DNA of 15,621 nt from Flavobacterium sp. UBA807 (GTDB lineage Bacteria > Bacteroidota > Bacteroidia > Flavobacteriales > Flavobacteriaceae). The notes beneath the pieces were generated by a model. The model saw only the letters and a program-made list of their open reading frames with translations. It did not search any database and was not told the DNA's origin. Each line of letters begins with the position of its first letter. Positions within the stretch are counted from its first letter, which is position 1. The translations under genes were made by a program, and so were the position numbers. Below, in pieces: positions 7,932-14,039 of the stretch. The DNA lies in the NCBI GenBank assembly GCA_002296885.1, contig DBIH01000082.1:1-15621 (forward strand), read 5' to 3'.

Positions 7932-8391
7932 ATTTACCCAATTTTCTATCTCGGTACTGTTGTAATAATTTTCTGTTGAAGTTTTCTTCAGCTTTTTTAA
8001 GCTTCAGAATTTTGACGGGTGAAATAACTCCTTTTAAACTGGCAGTAAATTTCTTTTTTAATTGATATAGTTCGTCTTCGGTACTTTCCATCTGTGACAA
8101 AATCGTGGCGGCATCCTTGTCTGAGAGTTTGTCAAAAGAATCATCATCCATTCGATCTAAATACCCTTTTAGTTTTTGCTTTCTGATTTCCTGTTGCTTA
8201 TCTTCAAAAGCATTGTACAAAGGCCAGAATTTTGCTGCTTCATCAGGTGTCAATGATAATTCATTGGTTATGAATGCCACTTTAAGTGTTTTGATTTGCT
8301 CTTTCTTCTTGCGAATGAACGGACCGTCCTGAGCGATAGCATTTATTGATATTAATGCTATGAGTATTGGGAGTATTTTTTTGATTTTCAT
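7930..8391 (-). CDS. Exported helical protein, Spy/CpxP-like putative sensor of the sigma system
   Basis: The 153-residue protein has a signal peptide at 1-20 (ending INAIA) and a fully helical, charged mature part. The stretch LSLTPDEAAKFWPLYNAFEDK (45-65) resembles the L-T-P/D-x-x-x-x-x-W/F-P-x-Y pattern of Spy/CpxP/CnrX-type periplasmic proteins as found in flavobacteria. In Flavobacterium genomes, genes of this type beside a sigma factor are often labelled sensor of ECF-type sigma factor. The mature region has no His or Cys, so the metal-sensing residues of CnrX or ZraP are missing and the ligand, if any, is unlikely to be a metal held by those residues. It starts 4 bases after the anti-sigma-like gene and is the last gene before the terminator. 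The proposed role is to sense an envelope state and hand it to the anti-sigma protein, which is inference from context. Confidence 0.8.
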   Translation of the reverse strand: MKIKKILPILIALISINAIAQDGPFIRKKKEQIKTLKVAFITNELSLTPDEAAKFWPLYNAFEDKQQEIRKQKLKGYLDRMDDDSFDKLSDKDAATILSQMESTEDELYQLKKKFTASLKGVISPVKILKLKKAEENFNRKLLQQYRDRKLGK

Positions 8392-8395
8392 ACGA

Positions 8396-8809
8396 TTAGT
8401 CTGTTATATATTGTTCTAAATTTGTGTTTGAATTTAAAGCTTCCTCAATAGCTGTATCATCAACATTGAGTTCCATTTTCATTTTATCTAAATCTTCCTG
8501 ATTTAATAATTCAGCAATTTCATCTTGAGAAATATTAGACTGATAAGCGATATAGTTTTCTAAGGTTGCCGAATCAATTTCTTCCTTGTTAGTTGAATAC
8601 TTATTATATATCGGAATAGAAAGCATTGCAATAATAACTGCGGCAGCTGTAAAATACCAAGTCTTTCTGGAACTAAAAATTGAAATAACTTTAGTTTCCT
8701 GTTTTGGCAATTGTGCCAAAACTTTATTCGAAAGTGTATCAAAATAGCCATCAGGCGTTATAAATCCTGCAGTTATTTTCGTTTCGTTATCTAATTTAAA
8801 ATTTTTCAT
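8396..8809 (-). CDS. Single-pass membrane protein, putative anti-sigma factor
   Basis: The 137-residue protein has a cytoplasmic N-terminus containing ITPDGYFDTLSNKVLAQLP (17-35), a P-x-x-Y-F-x-x-L pattern seen in flavobacterial proteins encoded beside ECF sigma factors. One membrane helix spans about 51-68 (WYFTAAAVIIAMLSIPIY). After it comes an acidic C-terminal part of about 65 residues rich in Asp, Glu and Asn, predicted to be periplasmic. There is no zinc-binding HxxxCxxC motif, so it is not a ZAS-type anti-sigma factor. Its position between the sigma factor (30-base gap) and the exported sensor (4-base gap), together with its topology, supports the role. Sequence alone does not prove sigma binding. 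Confidence 0.78.
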   Translation of the reverse strand: MKNFKLDNETKITAGFITPDGYFDTLSNKVLAQLPKQETKVISIFSSRKTWYFTAAAVIIAMLSIPIYNKYSTNKEEIDSATLENYIAYQSNISQDEIAELLNQEDLDKMKMELNVDDTAIEEALNSNTNLEQYITD

Positions 8810-8839
8810 GGCGTTATGACAAATGTTTGTTAAAATAGT

Positions 8840-9382
8840 TTAATCAGCTTTCATAAAATCTTCAATTTTCCTCACAGCATGATGGTACGATGCTTTCAGG
8901 GCTCCAACTGATGTGCCTAAAATCTCCGACATATCTTCATATTTTATCTCTTCGTAATATTTCATTTTAAAAACTAACTGCTGTTTCTCAGGAAGCAAAG
9001 CAATAGCTTTCTGCAACCTGATTTGAATCTCATTTCCATCAAAATAAATATCAGCTTTGAGGTTGTCAACAAGTTTGCTCTGTAATGCCTCGCTGGTTGT
9101 GCCGTTTCGCTTCGCTTTTTGATTGATAAAAGTAATTGCTTCATTTGTTGCAATGCGGTACACCCATGAAAACAGTTTACTTTCTCCTTTAAAATCCTTT
9201 AAATATCTAAAGACTTTGATAAAAGTATTTTGCAGAACATCATCGGTATCATCGTGGTTTAAAACAATACTCCGGATATGATTGTACAGCGGACGTTGAT
9301 AATCACGCAGGAGTTTTTGAAACGCAATATTCTGCGTTTCCGGATTCAATAATTCCTGAATAAAATCCTTTTCGTCTTGCAA
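8840..9382 (-). CDS. ECF-family RNA polymerase sigma factor
   Basis: The 180-residue protein has the two-domain ECF layout and no region 1.1 or sigma-3. Region 2 lies at about 23-92, with DTDDVLQNTFIKVFRYL (45-61) and SKLFSWVYRIATN (68-80), the core-binding and -10 recognition segments. Region 4 lies at about 121-176, with LPEKQQLVFKMKYYEE (130-145) and the helix-turn-helix YEDMSEILGTSVGALKASYHHAVRK (148-172). No ATG lies in frame upstream: the stop at 9392-9394 leaves only TTG (9382) or ATT as starts, and internal ATGs are too late, so TTG is the likely initiator. It heads the operon sigma, anti-sigma, sensor. A candidate -7 box lies 22 bases upstream; autoregulation is usual in the family but is not visible here. 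Confidence 0.92.
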   Translation of the reverse strand: MQDEKDFIQELLNPETQNIAFQKLLRDYQRPLYNHIRSIVLNHDDTDDVLQNTFIKVFRYLKDFKGESKLFSWVYRIATNEAITFINQKAKRNGTTSEALQSKLVDNLKADIYFDGNEIQIRLQKAIALLPEKQQLVFKMKYYEEIKYEDMSEILGTSVGALKASYHHAVRKIEDFMKAD

Positions 9383-9404
9383 AGTGAAAATTTAGCCGTT
9401 GGAA

Positions 9405-9412
9405 TAAAGATA
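9405..9412 (-). promoter_or_regulatory. Possible -7 box for the sigma-factor operon
   Basis: TATCTTTA on the minus strand matches 7 of 8 positions of TAnnTTTG, 22 bases before the TTG start. No TTG is suitably placed upstream. If the operon is autoregulated, a second, sigma-specific promoter should exist that I cannot recognise. Confidence 0.35.
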
Positions 9413-9439
9413 AAAGAAAAGGTTTAATATCCCCTGAAA

Positions 9440-10570
9440 TTATTGCTTTTCAGTTGAATCAGTATTAGTTTCCGAAGTTTTAGGATTCTCTTTAGATGGT
9501 GTGGGTGCCGCCACAGTTGTTGATGTTGCTATTGCAGGGGCAGATGTTTCTGCTTTTGGGAAAACCGGAATATAGATTTCCGTAATCCATTTCGAAGGCT
9601 GTTTTATGTCATCAATGGTTTTAACATACACTTCGGAATAACTGCCTGCAAAGTTTTGTTTCAATCCATTATCAGCAATATATTTCTCAGCTTTTGTCCA
9701 GGCTTCCTTACTATGCGAATAGTCACCGGTAAGAGTTGTTTTTAGACAGGTAAATGCGACTATTGCTCCGGAAGACACATCGCTTCCCGACGAAATAAAT
9801 ATTTCTTTCCCAACAGGAATACAAATCGAAATAGTGGCAAAATCATTAGCAACATCATATCGGTCATATGATACAAAAGGTTTTCCGGTCATGGCTATTC
9901 TGTTCTTTTTGAAGAAATGCAGCATGTTGGACATCATGATTTTTATGTTTTTGGAAACACTTTTAATATGGCAGGAAACAGTTTGTTTCAGACAATAACC
10001 AGAACCACGCTGTACTATTCCATTGACTTTAATGGAATAAGTTTTCATTTCATAATTCAGCGTTTTGTCAAGATTCCGAAGGCTTTTTTCATAAGAATCA
10101 ATCAGAATAGAGGTGGCTCCACCCTTAAAAAAAGTACAAATTTTAGTAAGAAGATCCATTTTACCTTTACTATAAATTGTAACTTTAGTTCCGCCAACCG
10201 TGTCTTTGAAAGTCAAAGAAATTGCTACCGTAGTCCCATTAAAGTTTGCTCTTTGTGAAATACTGTCATTTTCTTTTACAAACACTGTTCTTATATTGCC
10301 CTCATCTGAACCGTTATCCCAAGAACATTTTGCTCCGGCTCCTATGGTTTTCACATCGTAATTGAATTTGATATCGCTGTTTTTCTGCATCCAGGAACCA
10401 AAAGTCTCCCAGTTTTTATAATCATTCACATAATCGAAAACAGAACTTCGGGAGGTTTTTATAATGCCGCTTTTCGTTACTTCAAAATCGCCTTTCTGGG
10501 TAGCTACATATACCGTAATTCCAACAAGAGCCAAAAGAATCAACAGGAAGATATATTTTAAAATTCTCAT
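9440..10570 (-). CDS. Membrane-anchored SRPBCC plus GyrI-like effector-binding protein
   Basis: The 376-residue protein begins MRILKYIFLLILLALVG, an N-terminal membrane anchor or uncleaved signal. Residues about 28-172 resemble an SRPBCC (START/polyketide-cyclase-like) ligand-binding domain, with the typical opening VTKSGIIKTSRSSVFDYVND and NWETFGSWM. Residues about 177-340 resemble the GyrI-like effector-binding domain found at the end of AraC/MerR-type multidrug regulators, ending SEVYVKTIDDIKQPSKWITEIYIPV. A Thr/Ala/Pro-rich tail of about 37 residues follows. No DNA-binding domain is present, so it is more likely a ligand-binding envelope protein than a regulator. A longer frame begins at 10594, but that ATG lies inside the predicted -7 box (10592-10599), so I chose 10570. 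It precedes the sigma-factor operon by 57 bases on the same strand; co-transcription is possible. Confidence 0.85.
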   Translation of the reverse strand: MRILKYIFLLILLALVGITVYVATQKGDFEVTKSGIIKTSRSSVFDYVNDYKNWETFGSWMQKNSDIKFNYDVKTIGAGAKCSWDNGSDEGNIRTVFVKENDSISQRANFNGTTVAISLTFKDTVGGTKVTIYSKGKMDLLTKICTFFKGGATSILIDSYEKSLRNLDKTLNYEMKTYSIKVNGIVQRGSGYCLKQTVSCHIKSVSKNIKIMMSNMLHFFKKNRIAMTGKPFVSYDRYDVANDFATISICIPVGKEIFISSGSDVSSGAIVAFTCLKTTLTGDYSHSKEAWTKAEKYIADNGLKQNFAGSYSEVYVKTIDDIKQPSKWITEIYIPVFPKAETSAPAIATSTTVAAPTPSKENPKTSETNTDSTEKQ

Positions 10571-10591
10571 AAAGCAGTTTTTAAAGTGACA

Positions 10592-10599
10592 CAAAGTTA
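10592..10599 (-). promoter_or_regulatory. -7 box of the SRPBCC/GyrI-like gene
   Basis: TAACTTTG on the minus strand matches TAnnTTTG exactly and ends 21 bases before the ATG at 10570. A TTTG lies 15 bases upstream (10615-10618 on the plus strand as CAAA), slightly closer than consensus. It is one half of a divergent promoter pair. Confidence 0.55.
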
Positions 10600-10624
10600 T
10601 GAATTTAATAGTAGCAAAATTGAT

Positions 10625-10632
10625 TATATTTG
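10625..10632 (+). promoter_or_regulatory. -7 box of the methyltransferase gene
   Basis: TATATTTG matches TAnnTTTG exactly and ends 21 bases before the ATG at 10654. No convincing TTG lies at the -33 position. It is the other half of the divergent pair, about 25 bases from the minus-strand box. Confidence 0.55.
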
Positions 10633-10653
10633 CTTGTATTCAAATTTTAATTG

Positions 10654-12261
10654 ATGAAAACAAAAAGCGAGCTTCGCGGTATTTTATTTAGACATTTAGA
10701 CGGAATTGTAACAGTTCCGACAGCATATTCCCTATACAAGAAAGGTGTTTTAGAGTTTATATTACAACAGCAGAATGCTTCACTCAAGGAGCTTACCGAA
10801 AAGTTTAAAGCTAATGAAGGTTATCTTAATGTGGCACTCAGAGTCTTGGCTTCACAAGGCTGGCTTGTGCAAAATATTAATAATCAAAATGATGAAATTA
10901 CTTTTGCAGTAACAGATAAAAGCAAAGAAGCTTTTTCATTGATTCCACTATATGCTGATGTCTTTAATTTGATGCAGTTCTCAGAACATTTCCATCCGCG
11001 TAAATTTGAAGTAGAACCTTTCGAATTACTCAACAAATTATATTCTAAATACAAATCAAATTTCGGAATCGCATTTTCTGATGATGAAAAAATCCGTTCC
11101 ATTCAGAAGCAGGTTTTATATCATATTGAAGGCGTTTTGGTTGGACCAACAATTGTAATGCTTGGAATGACGGGAATGTTCCATAAGTATTTTATGGAAA
11201 CTTCTTTCCGCCCTGAAGAATTTCACAAAAATCCTGAATGTTTCAAGGAAATATTAGATTTTCTGTCACACCTTGAATGGTTTACAAAAAAAAATGACAA
11301 TTATCAGTTCACAGAAACTGGTTTGTTTTATGCCAAAAGGGCGGCGGCATACGGAGTTACAGTTTCTTATATTCCAACACTCAGGAAAATGGATGAACTC
11401 CTTTTCGGCAATGCTTCGATATTGAGGAATATAGGTGAACATGAAACGGAATTACATGTAGACAGGGAAATGAATGTTTGGGGTAGTGGCGGAGCCCATG
11501 CAGAATATTTCAAGATTGTAGATGAAATCATTATTGAATTGTTCAATCGTCCAGTTTCCGAACAACCAATCGGAATTCTTGATATGGGCTGTGGTAACGG
11601 TGCTTTTCTCGAGCATATATTTGATGTTATCGAACGCCAGACCAGCCGTGGAAAAATGCTTGATGAGCATCCTCTGTTTTTGGTTGGTGTCGATTATAAT
11701 GAAGCCGCAATTAAAGTTACCCGTGCTAATCTGATTAAAGCCGATATCTGGGCAAAAGTAATCTGGGGCGATATTGGACGGCCTCAATTATTAGCGGATA
11801 CTTTGAAAGAAGATTACAATATCGATTTAAAGGAATTACTCAATGTTAGAACTTTTTTAGATCACAACCGAATCTGGGAAACTCCAAAAACAAGAACTCC
11901 AAATCGAATTAGTACTTCATCAGGCGCCTTTGCACATCGTGGTCAGCGAATCAGTAATGCCGAAGTCGAAGATAATCTCCTGGAACATCTAAATAAATGG
12001 TCACCATTCGTAGAAAAGTTCGGTCTTCTTTTAATTGAACTTCATACAATTGCACCTGAACTTACAGCTGACAATCTGGGAAGAACGGCCGCAACAGCTT
12101 ATGATGCCACTCATGGATTTTCCGACCAGTATATTGTTGAGATTGAAGTGCTACACAAAATTGCGGCTGAAGCAGGATTGTTTTCGGATGAAAGAGTTTT
12201 TACCAAATTTCCAAATTCAGATTTGGCAACAGTAAGTGTGAATCTTTTAAAAGGGAAATAA
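10654..12261 (+). CDS. Stand-alone winged-helix/SAM methyltransferase, AprA-MT-like candidate
   Basis: The 535-residue cytoplasmic protein starts at ATG 10654; a TTG immediately precedes it, but the ATG has the better spacing. Residues about 20-95 read as a winged helix (LKELTEKFKANEGYLNVALR, then GWLVQ), and a second such unit appears at about 195-235 (FKEILDFLSHLEWF, then YQFTETGLFYAKR), like the N-terminal halves of small-molecule O-methyltransferases. The class I SAM-binding core starts with ILDMGCGNGAFLEHIF (308-323). VGVDYN (344-349, D347) is the acidic ribose contact and WGDIGRPQ follows at 371-378. The C-terminal part carries RTFLDHNR (399-406), IELHT (461-465, H464) and YDATHGFSDQY (483-493, H487 and Q492). 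From memory, this His/His/Gln pattern recalls the mononuclear-iron methyltransferase domain of apratoxin synthase AprA. Substrate is unknown and no biosynthetic cluster is visible around it. Confidence 0.85.
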   Translation: MKTKSELRGILFRHLDGIVTVPTAYSLYKKGVLEFILQQQNASLKELTEKFKANEGYLNVALRVLASQGWLVQNINNQNDEITFAVTDKSKEAFSLIPLYADVFNLMQFSEHFHPRKFEVEPFELLNKLYSKYKSNFGIAFSDDEKIRSIQKQVLYHIEGVLVGPTIVMLGMTGMFHKYFMETSFRPEEFHKNPECFKEILDFLSHLEWFTKKNDNYQFTETGLFYAKRAAAYGVTVSYIPTLRKMDELLFGNASILRNIGEHETELHVDREMNVWGSGGAHAEYFKIVDEIIIELFNRPVSEQPIGILDMGCGNGAFLEHIFDVIERQTSRGKMLDEHPLFLVGVDYNEAAIKVTRANLIKADIWAKVIWGDIGRPQLLADTLKEDYNIDLKELLNVRTFLDHNRIWETPKTRTPNRISTSSGAFAHRGQRISNAEVEDNLLEHLNKWSPFVEKFGLLLIELHTIAPELTADNLGRTAATAYDATHGFSDQYIVEIEVLHKIAAEAGLFSDERVFTKFPNSDLATVSVNLLKGK

Positions 12262-12296
12262 GCACCAAAAACCTGATGTTTTTATTAAAATAATAG

Positions 12297-12304
12297 TACC
12301 TTTA
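12297..12304 (+). promoter_or_regulatory. Possible -7 box for the 154-residue exported protein gene
   Basis: TACCTTTA matches 7 of 8 positions of TAnnTTTG and ends 31 bases before the TTG start at 12336. There is no -33 match. The alternative is read-through from the methyltransferase gene, since the 74-base gap holds only a weak AT-rich hairpin. Confidence 0.3.
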
Positions 12305-12335
12305 ATTAATTTTAAGCTATCTGTCTGTTACTGAA

Positions 12336-12800
12336 TTGAAAAAAACAGCAATAATATTCTTCCTGTTTATAAACCTTCTTTCCTTGGCTCAGGGAAAGGG
12401 TGGAACGGTGCATCTTGAAACTACTGATTCTAAAGGTGCTAAAAAAGAATTCGAAGCAAAGTGCTATGTAATCACCGTTATCAAGGCTAATTCCACTTTT
12501 GCTACTATTTTATTCGATAAAACTCTTATCCCCGCTTCAAAAGAAATAAAGGTTTATCTAAGCCAGCAGGGAAAGACTGAACCTGCAGTAATAGTCATTC
12601 CAGTAAACAGTGAAAATGTAGTTCAATCAGCAAAGCTTGCAGGGATTCCTTATTTAACCATAAAACAACTTGCCCAAAATATGGTTTTGGTAAAGCCTAC
12701 CTTTTTTCCGGATGACCTTATTCAACAAACAATAAAAGGCATCACAGATAAAGACCTCGAGGATTTTACCACTGAAATGGAAAAGTGGGCAGGATATTGA
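12336..12800 (+). CDS. Small exported protein of unknown function, TTG start
   Basis: The 154-residue protein has a clear signal peptide (KKTAIIFFLFINLLSLAQ, 2-19). The mature part is a mixed alpha/beta domain of about 135 residues with alternating strands (YVITVIKANSTFATILF, AVIVIPVNS) and an acidic helical end (DKDLEDFTTEMEKWAGY). It contains one Cys (C43) and no motif I recognise. The only start in frame between the upstream stop (12303-12305) and the signal peptide is TTG at 12336; the normal Lys-Lys signal-peptide opening right after it supports this. It follows the methyltransferase by 74 bases on the same strand and may share its transcript. Its stop codon directly abuts the stop of the opposite-strand gene. 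Confidence 0.75.
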   Translation: MKKTAIIFFLFINLLSLAQGKGGTVHLETTDSKGAKKEFEAKCYVITVIKANSTFATILFDKTLIPASKEIKVYLSQQGKTEPAVIVIPVNSENVVQSAKLAGIPYLTIKQLAQNMVLVKPTFFPDDLIQQTIKGITDKDLEDFTTEMEKWAGY

Positions 12801-12989
12801 TTAATGTTTGGTTGCAATCTTAATTACGAAGAGCAAAGCAATAAAAAGTAGAAAAGCAATCAAGACTTTATAACTTCCCTTAAAAACCCTTTGATGAATC
12901 GCTTTGTCTTTCCCGTAGGCAAAATAAACAGCGATTACAAAACAAACAAAAAAGATAGCGGCGAAAGTCCATTGACCAGTTGTGAACAT
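12801..12989 (-). CDS. Small two-helix membrane protein, unknown function
   Basis: The 62-residue protein has two predicted membrane helices: about 7-25 (WTFAAIFFVCFVIAVYFAY) and about 41-58 (YKVLIAFLLFIALLFVIK). A basic loop (GKDKAIHQRVFKGS) lies between them, which by the positive-inside rule should be cytoplasmic. Short proteins with this layout recur in Flavobacterium. A perfect -7 box lies 17 bases upstream of the ATG, supporting that it is a real gene rather than a chance frame. Its stop touches the stop of the convergent gene without a single base between. Confidence 0.72.
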   Translation of the reverse strand: MFTTGQWTFAAIFFVCFVIAVYFAYGKDKAIHQRVFKGSYKVLIAFLLFIALLFVIKIATKH

Positions 12990-13006
12990 TTATTTCAAAT
13001 TTTCAA

Positions 13007-13014
13007 CAAATTTA
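13007..13014 (-). promoter_or_regulatory. -7 box of the small membrane protein gene
   Basis: TAAATTTG on the minus strand matches TAnnTTTG exactly and ends 17 bases before the ATG at 12989. No -33 TTG is at the right distance. It lies in the 77-base divergent gap shared with the pyrophosphohydrolase gene, for which I see no convincing box. Confidence 0.45.
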
Positions 13015-13066
13015 CTCAATTGTATCATAAAGTCGTATTTTGCATCAACAATAAATTTCATTACAA

Positions 13067-13450
13067 ATGCAAAAACAAATCAACGCGGTAAAAGAATTCC
13101 ACACCGCTTTTGGCCTTGGTGTGAGTCAGGAAATGAAAGCTGATTTAGGGGAACAGAAAAACCTGCTCCGCTTTAACCTGATGAAAGAGGAAAATGAAGA
13201 ATACCTTGAAGCGGTTCAGAATAACGATCTGATTGAAACAGCCGATGCACTTGGCGATATGCTGTATATTCTTTGTGGCACTATTATAGAGCACGGACTA
13301 CAATACAAAATAGAAGAAGTATTTGACGAAATTCAACGCTCCAATATGAGCAAGCTTGGTGAAAACGGAAAACCGATTTACCGTGAAGACGGCAAAGTAT
13401 TAAAAGGACCAAACTATTTCAAACCAAGTTTTGAAGAGATATTGAGATAA
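13067..13450 (+). CDS. MazG-like nucleoside triphosphate pyrophosphohydrolase
   Basis: The 127-residue cytoplasmic protein belongs to the all-alpha NTP pyrophosphohydrolase group (MazG/PRA-PH-like). The Mg2+-binding signature E-x-x-E...E-x-x-D is visible: EENEE at 41-45 and ETADALGD at 57-64 (E57, D60, with D64 adjacent). These enzymes hydrolyse nucleotides such as (d)NTPs to monophosphate and pyrophosphate. The C-terminal segment SNMSKLGENGKPIYREDGKV (92-111) followed by LKGPNYFKP is a recognisable extension of this subfamily. The natural substrate cannot be read from the sequence; house-cleaning of non-canonical nucleotides is one possibility. The histidine-biosynthesis HisE role is unlikely because no his genes are nearby and the C-terminus differs. 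A terminator follows within 5 bases. Confidence 0.88.
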   Translation: MQKQINAVKEFHTAFGLGVSQEMKADLGEQKNLLRFNLMKEENEEYLEAVQNNDLIETADALGDMLYILCGTIIEHGLQYKIEEVFDEIQRSNMSKLGENGKPIYREDGKVLKGPNYFKPSFEEILR

Positions 13451-13454
13451 AAGT

Positions 13455-13480
13455 AAAGCGCACCATTCGATGCGCTTTTT
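13455..13480 (+). terminator. Terminator of the pyrophosphohydrolase gene
   Basis: AAAGCGCA (13455-13462) pairs with TGCGCTTT (13471-13478) in an 8-bp stem with an 8-base loop, followed by more T. It starts 4 bases after the stop codon. The opposite strand also has a T-rich exit, so it may serve the convergent gene at 13524 as well. Confidence 0.75.
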
Positions 13481-13492
13481 AATTGTTCTGTT

Positions 13493-13512
13493 ATTCCCGC
13501 GAAGTAGGGAAT
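13493..13512. repeat. Short palindromic element, ATTCCC / GGGAAT
   Basis: ATTCCC and GGGAAT form a 6-bp stem around the 8-base loop GCGAAGTA. There is no adjacent T-run, so it is not a typical terminator. The core (ATTCCCGCG...GGGAATCC) resembles dispersed extragenic palindromes seen in several bacterial genomes. Only one copy is in this window, so repeat status is unproven. Confidence 0.35.
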
Positions 13513-13523
13513 CCAAATAGAGC

Positions 13524-13982
13524 CTAATTCTGTAATTTACCGAATAACTTATCAATTTGCCTTTTGGTCAACCATACGGTTACACCTCCTTCTGAACCAT
13601 TATTATAGCTTACTTTCATCTTCACACTGGCAATATTCATGGCCTTTGTAAACTGAAGCAACACAGTTTCATTAGGCAGTTCAATCTTTATGTCTTCTTT
13701 CGGTAAGTTTGTAAGACCTTCATTAATGACACCATAAAATCCTTCCAGGGCACCATCAATATCTTTGAAACTGAAGGTTTTGAATTCAGCTACCTGAGGC
13801 TTATTATCATTCTGGTATTTAAAGACAACCAAATCGCCGGTCTTTGTAATTTCTACAGTACTCAAAGTAGGAGTTCCTACCTTACCGATAAGAACAGGTT
13901 TCGTTTCAGTCTTGGTTACCTTGATTTGAGCATTGGCTGCAAAGGCAATAAACATAAACGATAAGGAAAGCAATTTTTTCAT
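13524..13982 (-). CDS. Exported protein of unknown function (152 residues)
   Basis: A clear signal peptide occupies 1-18 (MKKLLSLSFMFIAFAANA). The mature part is largely beta-rich (KVTKTETKPVLIGKVG, DLVVFKYQND) with a central segment about a loop or helix (KDIDGALEGFYGVINEG) and a basic helical end (WLTKRQIDKLFGKLQ). It has no Cys, no lipobox and no T9SS tail, so it is expected in the periplasm. I do not recognise the family. It stands alone: convergent with the pyrophosphohydrolase gene and separated from the propeller gene by 57 bases containing its own weak promoter. Confidence 0.78.
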   Translation of the reverse strand: MKKLLSLSFMFIAFAANAQIKVTKTETKPVLIGKVGTPTLSTVEITKTGDLVVFKYQNDNKPQVAEFKTFSFKDIDGALEGFYGVINEGLTNLPKEDIKIELPNETVLLQFTKAMNIASVKMKVSYNNGSEGGVTVWLTKRQIDKLFGKLQN

Positions 13983-13998
13983 GATTTGTAAATTTTGA

Positions 13999-14032
13999 TA
14001 AAAGTACTAAAAAATAGCATTCGCCGGAACAA
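13999..14032 (-). promoter_or_regulatory. Possible promoter of the 152-residue exported protein gene
   Basis: On the minus strand TTG (14030-14032) is followed after 23 bases by TACTTTTA (13999-14006), a 7/8 match to TAnnTTTG, 16 bases before the ATG at 13982. The spacing is at the long end of the accepted range. Confidence 0.35.
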
Positions 14033-14039
14033 GATTCTT

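Noticed and set aside
7930..8391. Calling the helical exported protein a heavy-metal sensor
   Set aside because: The operon layout recalls CnrYXH, but the mature protein has no His or Cys to bind metal.
10571..10594. Upstream start adding MCHFKNCF to the SRPBCC/GyrI-like protein
   Set aside because: The ATG at 10594 lies inside a perfect -7 box, so it would not be on the transcript; the next ATG gives a normal membrane anchor.
11452..11787. 111-codon minus-strand frame inside the methyltransferase gene
   Set aside because: It is antisense to the SAM-binding core and is a by-product of that gene's codon use.
12262..12295. AAAAAC...GTTTTT hairpin after the methyltransferase gene as a terminator
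   Set aside because: The stem is only six bases, five of them A-T pairs, and there is no clean T-run; too weak to call.
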